Shown here piece after piece: positions 1 through 6,324 of a DNA stretch of 7,958 nucleotides; the stretch's first letter is position 1; the number at the start of each line of letters is the position of its first letter. The position numbers were made by a program, and so were the translations under genes. Below the pieces are notes generated by a model. That model searched no databases. It was not told the origin of the DNA and saw only the letters and a program-made list of their open reading frames with translations. Source of the DNA: an uncultured Atopobium sp. (GTDB taxonomy: Bacteria > Actinomycetota > Coriobacteriia > Coriobacteriales > Atopobiaceae); contig CAMPCT010000088.1 in the NCBI GenBank assembly GCA_946647055.1, forward strand, positions 1 to 7,958, read 5' to 3'.

Positions 1-1111
1 TGAGGTTGCGGATGCCCACGGCCGAGATCATGCCGTAGAGCACGAGCGACACGCCACCGATGACAGCCGAGGGCATGGCGCCAATGATGGCGGCGAACTT
101 GGGGCAGAACGAGAGCAGGATGGCGAAGCCAGCGGCGATGCGGATGACGCGCGGGTCAAAGACCTTGGTGAGGGCGAGCACGCCGGTGTTCTCGCCGTAG
201 GTGGTGTTGGCGGGAGCGCCAAACAGCGAGGCCAGGATGGTGGCGAGGCCGTCGCCCAGGAGCGTGCGGTGCAGGCCCGGCTCCTTGATGTAGTTGCGGT
301 TGCAGGTGGAGCTGATGGCGGAGATGTCACCGATGTGCTCGATCATGGTCGCGAAGGCGATGGGCATGATGGTGATGATGGACGTGATCGCAAGGCCGCT
401 GTCCATGCCATTGGTGAAGAGGCTGAGGGCGGTGTTGTTCCAGTCGACGGGAAGCCCGACCCAGGGGGCAGCTGCGATGGCCGCGAAGTCGACGTCACCC
501 AGGATGGCGGCGAGGATGAACGAGGCCACGACACCCAGCAGGATGGGCACGACCTTGACCATGCCCTTGCCAAAGATGTTGCACAGGATGATCACGACGA
601 TGGCGACGATGGCGACACGCCAGTCGGCCGAGCAGTTGTTAATGGCGGAGCTGGAGAGGATGAGGCCGATGCAGATGACGATGGGGCCGGTCACCACGGG
701 CGGGAAGTACTCCATGACACGCTCGGTGCCAAAGGACTTGAAAAGTGCGGCAAGGACGAGGTAGAGGCAGCCGGCAGCGGCAACGCCCAGGCAGGCATAG
801 GGCAGAAGCTCCGCCTCGCCGTTGGGGGCGATGGCGGCGTAGCCGGCGATGAAGGCGAAGGAGGAGCCCAGGAACGCAGGGACCTTGCCCTTGGCGAGGA
901 AGTGGAAGAGCAGGGTGCCGAGGCCGGCAAAGAGCAGGGTCGCCTGGACGGAGAGACCCGTCAGGGCAGGCACGAGGACCGTCGCGCCAAACATGGCGAA
1001 GAGGTGCTGGAGGCCAAAGAGCACCATCCTCGGGGTGCCGAGCGTCGTGGCATCATAGATCGCGTCGGGGGCGTCCTCCTGGCCCATGGTCTCGATGTCG
1101 TCGATTGCCAT
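1..1111 (-). CDS. uraA: Uracil permease, NCS2 family (3' end beyond window)
   Basis: Inner-membrane uracil:proton symporter of the nucleobase-ascorbate/NCS2 family, importing uracil for pyrimidine salvage. The visible 370 residues run from the N-terminus to about 60 residues short of the usual C-terminus (about 430 aa in the family), so the gene continues left of the window. Alternating hydrophobic helices are evident throughout. Two motifs fix the family: FATMIEHIGD with Glu258 and TTYGENTG with Glu307. Their 49-residue spacing equals that of the uracil/proton-binding Glu241 and Glu290 of E. coli UraA, so substrate residues look intact. An early QHLFAMFGATVLVP segment (residues 35-48) is also typical. 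The start at 1111 is chosen because AAGGAG lies 7 bases upstream; an in-frame ATG two codons earlier would be only one base from it. A hairpin terminator separates it from the upstream solute-binding gene, so it is probably transcribed alone. Family assignment is near certain; uracil rather than another nucleobase is inferred from the motifs. Confidence 0.95.
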   Translation of the reverse strand, partial: MAIDDIETMGQEDAPDAIYDATTLGTPRMVLFGLQHLFAMFGATVLVPALTGLSVQATLLFAGLGTLLFHFLAKGKVPAFLGSSFAFIAGYAAIAPNGEAELLPYACLGVAAAGCLYLVLAALFKSFGTERVMEYFPPVVTGPIVICIGLILSSSAINNCSADWRVAIVAIVVIILCNIFGKGMVKVVPILLGVVASFILAAILGDVDFAAIAAAPWVGLPVDWNNTALSLFTNGMDSGLAITSIITIMPIAFATMIEHIGDISAISSTCNRNYIKEPGLHRTLLGDGLATILASLFGAPANTTYGENTGVLALTKVFDPRVIRIAAGFAILLSFCPKFAAIIGAMPSAVIGGVSLVLYGMISAVGIRNL

Positions 1112-1158
1112 ATGCATACTCCTTAATGACGTGTTGGAATCACACCACACAAACCTTC

Positions 1159-1186
1159 AATATGATACAGAAGGAAAAGGTCCCAA
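1159..1186 (-). promoter_or_regulatory. Candidate uraA promoter with tandem GGACCTT repeat
   Basis: On the minus strand TTGGGA (1181-1186) and CATATT (1159-1164) are 16 bases apart, a weak sigma-70-like pair placed between the upstream terminator and uraA. The 7-base word GGACCTT occurs twice with an 8-base period (1177-1183 and 1185-1191), overlapping the -35 element. I see no clear PyrR-type anti-terminator in the leader. Only weak matches, so low confidence. Confidence 0.25.
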
Positions 1187-1204
1187 GGTCCATCAACGGC
1201 CAAG

Positions 1205-1233
1205 AAACAGGGCGGAACCATACGGTCCCGCCC
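1205..1233 (-). terminator. Hairpin terminator after the solute-binding protein gene
   Basis: Inverted repeat with 10-base arms (1210-1219 and 1224-1233, one A/C mismatch) and a 4-base loop, GC-rich. On the minus strand it is followed by TGTTTCTT. It lies 32 bases past the stop of the solute-binding protein gene. The plus-strand side is also followed by TTTCT, so it could work in both directions, although no plus-strand gene leads into it. Confidence 0.7.
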
Positions 1234-1264
1234 TTTCTACGCAAATCTGACTCGAAGCTACAAC

Positions 1265-2095
1265 CTATGCCTGGCCACCAAACCAGTCGGCGTAGAGCGC
1301 GTCGTAGGTGCCATCGTCCTTCATGTCGGCCAACGCCTGGTTGAGGGCGGCGGTGAGACCGGGGTTGTCCTTGGAGACGACGATGCCGTACTGCTCGCCC
1401 GTCGGAATCTCGACGGCGACGCGAAGGTCGGTGTAGGAGCTGTTGCAGAGGTACGCCATGACGGGCAGGTCGGCGACGACAGCCGCATAGAGGCCGGTCT
1501 GGCAGCCCGTGAGGCACTGGATGGCGTCGTCAAGCGTGACGCAGGTGGCGTTGGGGAGGTTCTCGCGCACCCACACCTCACCGGTGGTGCCAGCCTGGAC
1601 GGCGATCTGGATGCCATCGACGTTGAGGTCGTCGGCAGTCGCGACCTCGGAGTCGGCCTTGGTGACGATGGACTGGTTGGAGTCCATGAAGGGCTCGGTG
1701 AAGTCGATCTCGAGGGCACGCTCGTCGGTGATGGTGAAGCTGGCGGCGCCGATGTCGGCCTTGCCGCCCTGCTTGATCATGGGGATGATGGTGTCGAACT
1801 TCACGGGCGGCAGATAGGTCGTGGTGAGGCCGATGCGGCTGGCAAGCTCGTTGACCAGGTCGATCTCGAAGCCCTCGGGCTGGTCGGAGCCCGCGGGGAT
1901 GGACTCCATCGACGGATAGGCCATGTCGGAGGCGACGGTGAGGACGCCCTCGGTGATGGTGGTGAACTCGGACGCGTCAGCCGGCGCGGCGTCGCCGCCG
2001 TTGTCACCGCCGCCGTTGCCACCACAGGCGGCAAGGGTCAGGGCGAGCAGGCCGGAACCGCTCAGAAACGCCCTACGAGAAAGGTTGTGGCTCAT
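1265..2095 (-). CDS. ABC transporter substrate-binding lipoprotein, family 3 (amino-acid type)
   Basis: Extracytoplasmic solute receptor (SBP_bac_3 fold) of 276 residues that should deliver an amino acid or similar small polar solute to an ABC permease. The N-terminus carries SRRAFL (residues 6-11), matching the twin-arginine export consensus. A short hydrophobic stretch and lipobox LAAC follow, with Cys24 as the lipidation site, then a Gly/Asp/Ala-rich linker to about residue 45. The mature domain shows family landmarks: GFEIDL (75-80), ADIGAASFTITDER (113-126), FTEPF (132-136), a ligand-loop QAGTTGE (167-173) and YGIVVSKDN near the end. Four further cysteines (185, 194, 198, 217) are unusual for the family and could form disulfides. 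The start at 2095 has a GGGGGAT ribosome site just upstream. No permease or ATPase gene is adjacent: uraA follows after a terminator and a mechanosensitive channel gene precedes. The partner transporter must be encoded elsewhere, and the ligand cannot be read from sequence. Confidence 0.9.
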   Translation of the reverse strand: MSHNLSRRAFLSGSGLLALTLAACGGNGGGDNGGDAAPADASEFTTITEGVLTVASDMAYPSMESIPAGSDQPEGFEIDLVNELASRIGLTTTYLPPVKFDTIIPMIKQGGKADIGAASFTITDERALEIDFTEPFMDSNQSIVTKADSEVATADDLNVDGIQIAVQAGTTGEVWVRENLPNATCVTLDDAIQCLTGCQTGLYAAVVADLPVMAYLCNSSYTDLRVAVEIPTGEQYGIVVSKDNPGLTAALNQALADMKDDGTYDALYADWFGGQA

Positions 2096-2178
2096 GATAT
2101 CCCCCAGTCAGGTTGGTCACGCCGTTGTCCGCGACCGCCCTTTGGTGGCCGTGCGACCATCCGGGCCGCGTGCGTGAT

Positions 2179-2191
2179 GCAAACAGTTTGC
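2179..2191. promoter_or_regulatory. Palindrome GCAAAC-A-GTTTGC, possible operator
   Basis: Perfect 6-base arms around a single central base, in the leader of the solute-binding protein gene, just downstream of the candidate promoter's start site. It shares the CAAAC/GTTTG half-site, in opposite arrangement, with the palindrome at 2229-2243, whose centre is 51 bases away. It looks like an operator; the regulator is unknown. Confidence 0.4.
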
Positions 2192-2211
2192 CGCAATAAC
2201 ATTACGTGTGG

Positions 2212-2240
2212 GTTACAAATAGCGAATATGTTTGTCTCAA
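2212..2240 (-). promoter_or_regulatory. Candidate promoter of the solute-binding protein gene
   Basis: Minus-strand TTGAGA (2235-2240, 5 of 6 to the sigma-70 -35 consensus) and TGTAAC (2212-2217, 4 of 6 to -10) with a 17-base spacer. A start near 2205 would give a leader of about 110 bases. The -35 lies inside the palindrome at 2229-2243, so a bound protein could block it. Confidence 0.4.
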
Positions 2241-2243
2241 ACA
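2229..2243. promoter_or_regulatory. Palindrome TGTTTG-TCT-CAAACA, possible operator
   Basis: Perfect 6-base arms with a 3-base centre, covering the candidate -35 element of the solute-binding protein promoter. That position fits repressor binding. The half-site matches the palindrome at 2179-2191. The binding protein cannot be named from this sequence. Confidence 0.4.
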
Positions 2244-2407
2244 AGCGATATGGATGCATTAAACAGGGAACAATATCCGCTGTTTTACGCAATTCTCCCC
2301 TATAGAATGAATAGTCAGTCAGTCAGGCTGCAAAACGCCCTGCTATGCATTTGCCAGAAGCGTTCACACGGTTTTGCGAGCGTTGCAGACAAGTGCCCGC
2401 GCATTGC

Positions 2408-3163
2408 CTACCACCTGGCCAGCCAGGACCTCCCAGAGCACGCCGCGACGACGACGGAACGGGCGGACAGGCCATCTCGCATGTCACGCATGCCGACGCG
2501 CACGTCGAGGCGGAAGCCAAACGGCCCATAGCCCTGCTCGATGAGTATGACTCCCAAGGCGGGGTCATACCAGTCGGTCCCCTCGACGGCTGCGGTGACG
2601 GACTCGCGGATGTCCCGTTCGACCTCGACCATGTCGGCCTCGGGGTGGATGTCGAGCGGAATGGTGACGGTGCGCTCGGACGTGGGGCTGAACTTGCGCA
2701 GGGTGGTGGTGTTGAGGACCGAGTTGGGAATCACGATGACGTCCTCGAGGATGTTCTTGATGGTCGTGGAACGCCAGGTGACGTCGGTGACCCAGCCCTG
2801 GTAGGAACCCACCTCGATGTAGTCGCCAACCTCGATGACGCGGCCGAGCATGAGCCCCAGGCCCGAGATGATGTTGGAGATGGTGCTCTGGAGGCCAAAC
2901 GAGATGGCGATCGAGGTGATGCCCAGGGCAGCGACGAAGGCCGTCGGCTCAACCCCAAAGACCGGCTTGAGCACGGACAGCAGAGCAAGGAACCAGACGA
3001 GGGCACGCACGATGTTGACGAAGATGGTGCCGCTGGGAATGCTCGCGCGGTCGAGGATCCTCTTGGTCGCTCGCACCGCCACGTGCTGGATCACAGAGAA
3101 GACCGCGACGGTGACGACAAGGATGAGTCCCTTCTGGACGAACGCGTTCTCGAGCAGCTCCAT
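2408..3163 (-). CDS. Small-conductance mechanosensitive channel, MscS family
   Basis: Membrane channel of 251 residues expected to open under membrane tension and release solutes on hypo-osmotic shock. Three hydrophobic segments are visible (about 12-30, 45-66 and 72-108). The third holds the pore-helix signature FGLQSTISNIISGLGLMLGR (89-108), then VGDYIEVGSYQGWVTDVTWRS (112-132) and VIVIPNSVL (142-150), which form the MscS beta domain. The alpha/beta domain follows, but the last 20 or so residues (SARSVVVAACSGRSWLARW) do not resemble the usual ending with a G-I-x-I-P-x-P-Q motif. Neither alternative frame over 2345-2470 restores it, so the tail seems shortened or divergent. The ATG at 3163 lies 3 bases beyond the pcrA stop, with a GGAGG ribosome site inside the end of pcrA, implying co-transcription and probably translational coupling. 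Family is certain; whether it gates like E. coli MscS is inferred. Confidence 0.92.
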   Translation of the reverse strand: MELLENAFVQKGLILVVTVAVFSVIQHVAVRATKRILDRASIPSGTIFVNIVRALVWFLALLSVLKPVFGVEPTAFVAALGITSIAISFGLQSTISNIISGLGLMLGRVIEVGDYIEVGSYQGWVTDVTWRSTTIKNILEDVIVIPNSVLNTTTLRKFSPTSERTVTIPLDIHPEADMVEVERDIRESVTAAVEGTDWYDPALGVILIEQGYGPFGFRLDVRVGMRDMRDGLSARSVVVAACSGRSWLARW

Positions 3164-3166
3164 GTC

Positions 3167-5656
3167 CTATCCCTCCACCTTGACGATGGGTGCGAAGCCC
3201 TTCATGAGCTTCTTGACCTTGCCCGTGCGGCTGAACTTGACGTCTATGGTATCGCCTTGCGCTGCCACGACGACACCCGGCCCAAAGGTCTTGTGCGAGA
3301 CGTGGTCTCCCGGCGCAAAGGCCTCGGCAGCCTTGCCTGGGTCCTTGCGGATGGCACTGGGACGCGCGGGGACGGACGTCTTTGCGCCCAGGTTGCTCGA
3401 CCTGGTGGCCGAGCCAAACACGCGCCCACCATACATGTCCTGGCCGCGACCACTGCCAAAGGTGCCATGGCGGTCACCGCGCTTGTCCCAGCCCGTGCCC
3501 GAGAAGCCCTGTGACCCGATGCCCACCGGCTTGAGGTGCTCCTCGGGTATCTCGTTGACAAAGCGACTGCGTGGATTGGCCTGGGTGGAGCCGTAGGTAC
3601 GACGCGTCGCGGCATGGGTGAGGTAGAGCCGCCTCTCGGCACGCGTGATGGCCACGTAGGCCAAGCGGCGCTCCTCCTCGATGGAGGCGGGATCGCCGTT
3701 GTAAGTGACGTGCGGGAAGATGCCGTCCTCGAGGCCTGCGACAAAGACGACGGGGAACTCGAGGCCCTTGGCCGAGTGGACCGTCATGAGGGTGACGGCG
3801 CTCGTCTGTCCCGCCAGGGAATCGAGGTCGCTCCTGAGGGCGAGCCACTCCATGAGGGCGGGGAGCTTCTCGGCGGCGATGGGGGGCAGCTCCGCGCCTT
3901 CCCCGGGCTCAACGCTCGCTTCGCTCGCTCGCTCCGCGAAATCGCCCGGGGAAGGCGCGGAAGCTGCCTCGTCGTCGAAAGTTCTACCCGCGGTAGCCAT
4001 AAGGTCAAGGGCGTCCTGGGTCGCGTCCTCATCGTCCAGCTCTCCAGCGGCAGCCAGCTGCTCCAGGCTCTCGAGAAGCTCGACCTCGTCGCCATGCGTC
4101 TCGTCGAACTCGGCGGCGACGCCGTAGAACTCGCGGATGTTCTCGATGCGGCCGTCCGCCTCGATGGTGTGCTCCGCCTCGAGCGCCTTGATGAGGCCTG
4201 CCGAGTCGACTATCGCCTCGACCACGTCTGCGAGCTCTCCCGAGACATGACGCCCCTTCTCGACGATCCCGCAGAACTCCGCAAGGGCGTTGCGCACCTT
4301 GGCACCCAGGAGTCCCTGCTCGGCAATGCAGGCCTGGGCCGCCGAGAAGAACGAGATGCCGTTCTGGACCGCGAACGCCGAGATCTTTGCGATGGACGTG
4401 GAGCCGATGCCACGACGTGGGGTGTTGATGACGCGCAGGGCAGAGACGTCGTCGTCCGGGTTGACGACGAGCTTGAGGTAGGCCATGACGTCACGAATCT
4501 CGGCACGGTCGAAGAAGCGCGTGCCACCCACGATCTTGTAGGGCACGCCCGCGCGCAGGAACATGTCCTCGAGGACGCGCGACTGGGCGTTGGTGCGGTA
4601 GAAGACGGCCATGTCGTCGTAGCTGGTGCCGCCATCATGAAGCTTCTCGATCTCGGAGCCTATCCAGCGGCCCTCGTCACGCTCGTCGGCAGCCTGGTAC
4701 AGGCGGATGGGCTCGCCGTCGCCAGAATCGGTGAACAGGCGCTTGGGCTTGCGCCGGGAGTTGTTGGCCACCACGGCGTTGGCCGCCTCGAGGATGTGGC
4801 CGGTCGAGCGGTAGTTCTGCTCGAGGCGAATGACCTTGGCGTCGGGGTAGTCCTTCTCGAAGTCGAGGATGTTCTGGATGTCGGCCCCGCGCCAGGAGTA
4901 GATGGACTGGTCGTCGTCACCCACCACCATGAGGTTGCGATGCGCCGCAGCCAGCAGGTTGGTGATCTTGTACTGGACGTGGTTGGTGTCCTGGTACTCG
5001 TCCACGGAGATCTGGCGGAAGCGGTCCTGGTAGCCGGCAAGCACACGCGGGTTCTTGCTCAGGAGCTCGTAGGCGTTGACGAGCAGGTCGTCGAAGTCCA
5101 TGGCGTTGGCACGCGCGAGCCTCTTCTGCAGCTCCATGTAGACCTGGGCGGTCTTGCGCGCCGGTGGGTTGTCCGCCTGGTCGCTCATGTCCTCAGCGCT
5201 CACCAGCGCGTTCTTTGCGGCAGAGATGCGGGAACGAACCATGTTGATGGGGTACTGCTTCTGGTCGATTCCCAGGTCATCCATGATGTTGCGGACGAGG
5301 CGACGCGAGTCGTCGTCGTCATAGATGGTGAAGTTGGACGTGTATCCCAGGAGTTCCGCGTCCTCGCGCAGCATGCGCACGCACATGGCGTGGAAGGTGC
5401 ACACCCACATGCCGCGGGTTCCGCCGGGAAGGAGCGCCCCCAGGCGCTCGCGCATCTCGGCGGCCGCCTTGTTGGTGAAGGTGATGGCCAGGACCTGCCA
5501 GGGGCGCACGCCCTCGTCGGCAATCATGTGGGCGATGCGGTAGGTGAGTACGCGGGTCTTGCCGGAGCCGGCGCCAGCCAGCACCAGCAGCGGTCCGGAC
5601 GTGCACTCCACCGCCTCGCGCTGGGCGGGGTTGAGGGTATCGAGGTCGAGGGGCAT
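3167..5656 (-). CDS. pcrA: ATP-dependent DNA helicase PcrA (UvrD/Rep family, SF1A)
   Basis: An 829-residue 3'-to-5' DNA helicase acting in nucleotide excision repair, replication-fork processing and removal of proteins or RNA polymerase from DNA. All SF1A motifs are present in order: Q-motif LNPAQREAV (8-16), Walker A AGAGSGKT (27-34), motif Ia ITFTNKAAAEM (58-68), Walker B DEYQDT (219-224), motif III GDDDQSIYSWRGA (246-258), motif IV EQNYRST (279-285), motif V TVHSAKGLEF (625-634) and motif VI YVAITRAERRLY (667-678). The last 47 residues (GDHVSHKTFGPG onward) are the PcrA-type Tudor-like domain known to contact RNA polymerase, which decides PcrA over UvrD or Rep. Between domain 2B and motif V there is a long acidic, low-complexity linker (about 520-595) that includes a segment encoded by an inverted repeat. 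Start chosen at 5656 because AAGGAG sits 6 bases upstream and NPAQREAV follows at once; an in-frame extension to 5773 overlaps the phosphatase gene and lacks family similarity. It lies 80 bases after the phosphatase gene. Confidence 0.97.
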   Translation of the reverse strand: MPLDLDTLNPAQREAVECTSGPLLVLAGAGSGKTRVLTYRIAHMIADEGVRPWQVLAITFTNKAAAEMRERLGALLPGGTRGMWVCTFHAMCVRMLREDAELLGYTSNFTIYDDDDSRRLVRNIMDDLGIDQKQYPINMVRSRISAAKNALVSAEDMSDQADNPPARKTAQVYMELQKRLARANAMDFDDLLVNAYELLSKNPRVLAGYQDRFRQISVDEYQDTNHVQYKITNLLAAAHRNLMVVGDDDQSIYSWRGADIQNILDFEKDYPDAKVIRLEQNYRSTGHILEAANAVVANNSRRKPKRLFTDSGDGEPIRLYQAADERDEGRWIGSEIEKLHDGGTSYDDMAVFYRTNAQSRVLEDMFLRAGVPYKIVGGTRFFDRAEIRDVMAYLKLVVNPDDDVSALRVINTPRRGIGSTSIAKISAFAVQNGISFFSAAQACIAEQGLLGAKVRNALAEFCGIVEKGRHVSGELADVVEAIVDSAGLIKALEAEHTIEADGRIENIREFYGVAAEFDETHGDEVELLESLEQLAAAGELDDEDATQDALDLMATAGRTFDDEAASAPSPGDFAERASEASVEPGEGAELPPIAAEKLPALMEWLALRSDLDSLAGQTSAVTLMTVHSAKGLEFPVVFVAGLEDGIFPHVTYNGDPASIEEERRLAYVAITRAERRLYLTHAATRRTYGSTQANPRSRFVNEIPEEHLKPVGIGSQGFSGTGWDKRGDRHGTFGSGRGQDMYGGRVFGSATRSSNLGAKTSVPARPSAIRKDPGKAAEAFAPGDHVSHKTFGPGVVVAAQGDTIDVKFSRTGKVKKLMKGFAPIVKVEG
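3885..3968. repeat. Long inverted repeat inside the pcrA coding sequence
   Basis: Perfect 18-base arms (3891-3908 and 3944-3961) extend outward by 6 more pairs (3885-3890 with 3963-3968) after one unpaired A at 3962. The 35-base loop is built of iterated CGCTCG/TCGCT words. The full span is 84 bases, a multiple of three, and is read in frame as PcrA residues about 563-591 (Ala/Ser/Glu/Pro-rich), in the variable linker just before motif V. It resembles a palindromic repeat tolerated inside a gene, but only this copy is visible, so mobility is inference. Confidence 0.75.
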
Positions 5657-5674
5657 GCTTCTCTCCTTGCGTCG

Positions 5675-5713
5675 TTTTGTCCTAGAAGAGTCTAGCGGGT
5701 GGAGCGGACAAAA
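5675..5713. promoter_or_regulatory. Nested dyads upstream of pcrA
   Basis: In the 80-base gap between the phosphatase stop and the pcrA start, TTTTGTCC (5675-5682) and GGACAAAA (5706-5713) form 8-base inverted arms. Nested against the pcrA-proximal arm is a perfect CTAGA-AGAG-TCTAG palindrome (5682-5695), centred about 32 bases upstream of the start codon. It does not match the usual Gram-positive LexA box. It could be an operator or an mRNA structure. No convincing -10/-35 pair accompanies it. Confidence 0.4.
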
Positions 5714-5736
5714 CCGCGCGGCACACGGAGATTGCC

Positions 5737-6192
5737 CTAACCCTCCAGGCAGTGAGCCAGCAGGGCCTCGCAACCCTCACGCACGTCTCGATAGGTCGCG
5801 TCGAAGTCACCCGTGTACCAGGGGTCGGCCACATCGTGCGGGCGGGCCGTGAAGTCCATGAGCTTGGAGACCTTGCCGTCCGGGTCGCTCCCCAGGATGC
5901 GCATGATGCCCCTCATGTTGCTTGCGTCCATGCCGATGATGTGATCGAAGCGCGCGTAGTCGGCCCGTGTGAGCAGGCGCGCCCGATGGTTGCCACAGGG
6001 GATGCCCACCTCGGCCAGCTTGCGGCGAGTGCCTCGATGCGGTGTGTTGCCAATCTCCTCGGTCGTCATGGCCGCCGAGTCAATGTCGAACTCGTGCGTG
6101 AGCCCAGCCTCGTCAACGAGGTGCTGCATGACGTACTGCGCCATGGGCGAGCGACAGATGTTGCCATGGCAGACAAAGAGGATCGAGGTCAT
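5737..6192 (-). CDS. Low-molecular-weight protein tyrosine phosphatase
   Basis: Cytoplasmic phosphotyrosine phosphatase of 151 residues, the normal family length. The catalytic P-loop is at the N-terminus: C-H-G-N-I-C-R-S with nucleophile Cys8 and phosphate-binding Arg14. The general acid is Asp123 in the DPWYTG segment, so the active site is complete. GMDASN (88-92 region) is the conserved central strand. Start chosen at the ATG at 6192, with GGGAG 5 bases upstream; an in-frame GTG at 6198 is too close to that site. Such enzymes commonly act on bacterial tyrosine kinases (often in capsule export) or on arginine phosphate (YwlE type). No kinase or capsule gene is nearby, so the substrate is unknown. 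It leads a minus-strand run with pcrA (80 bases downstream) and the MscS-family gene, and may share their transcript. It is divergent from the degV-family gene. Confidence 0.93.
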   Translation of the reverse strand: MTSILFVCHGNICRSPMAQYVMQHLVDEAGLTHEFDIDSAAMTTEEIGNTPHRGTRRKLAEVGIPCGNHRARLLTRADYARFDHIIGMDASNMRGIMRILGSDPDGKVSKLMDFTARPHDVADPWYTGDFDATYRDVREGCEALLAHCLEG

Positions 6193-6324
6193 GGGCACTC
6201 CCTCTGCGAAATGGTCCCTTCCAGCGTGAAAAGCCTACCACGAACCCAACAAAATACTTCACTCCACCGTCATAAAGCGGGATTACAATCGCAAACAGAA
6301 TGTTCCTGCGTGGAAGGTGGTCCC
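6193..6324. promoter_or_regulatory. Divergent promoter region between phosphatase and degV-family genes
   Basis: A 132-base AT-richer gap that must hold promoters for both directions. On the plus strand TACAAT (6284-6289, 5 of 6 to the -10 consensus) lies 35 bases before the degV-family start, but no good -35 sits at 16-18 bases; TTCACT is 20 bases away. On the minus strand I see no clear pair. No operator-like palindrome stands out. Confidence 0.35.

Larger units (their letters stand above)
2096..2407. other. 312-base intergenic region, AT-richer leader
   Basis: No credible gene here. It separates the mscS-family stop from the solute-binding gene, both on the minus strand. The half next to mscS (about 2175-2345) is clearly more AT-rich than the surroundings and holds a candidate promoter (2212-2240), two palindromes (2179-2191 and 2229-2243), a short tandem repeat of AGTC (2313-2326) and an inverted repeat GCAAAAC/GTTTTGC (2330-2336 and 2371-2377). 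The half next to the solute-binding gene (2096-2175) is GC-rich leader. It can form a small hairpin near the ribosome site (GGTCGC pairing with GTGACC), but I recognise no riboswitch. No good terminator is seen for the mscS-family gene. Confidence 0.6.

Noticed and set aside
269..1126. Plus-strand open frame of 285 codons opposite uraA
   Set aside because: Gly/Asp/Glu/His-rich low-complexity translation, antisense to a clear NCS2 permease with paired catalytic Glu residues.
2096..2210. Riboswitch in the solute-binding protein leader
   Set aside because: Only a small 6-base stem is visible; no conserved core of a glycine, lysine or other known riboswitch could be recognised.
2313..2326. AGTC tandem repeat as a phase-variation tract
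   Set aside because: Only three and a half units, intergenic and outside the candidate promoter spacer; too short to expect frequent slippage.
2345..3514. Plus-strand open frame of 389 codons spanning the MscS-family gene and the end of pcrA
   Set aside because: Antisense to two well-supported genes and of biased composition; no recognisable motif.
3536..5695. Very long plus-strand open frame (about 719 codons) opposite pcrA
   Set aside because: It is antisense to a complete helicase with all motifs; its Val/Asp/Gly/His-rich translation is the mirror of GC-rich codon use and shows no domain.
5682..5695. LexA (SOS) box upstream of pcrA
   Set aside because: CTAGA-N4-TCTAG is a clean palindrome but does not match the GAAC-N4-GTTC type Gram-positive LexA consensus.
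5657..5773. N-terminal extension of PcrA to 5773
   Set aside because: It overlaps the phosphatase stop, is Pro/Arg-rich and unlike helicases; AAGGAG and the Q-motif support the start at 5656.
5752..6324. N-terminal extension of the degV-family frame upstream of 6325
   Set aside because: It runs antisense through the phosphatase gene; the good ribosome site and family-typical N-terminus are at 6325.
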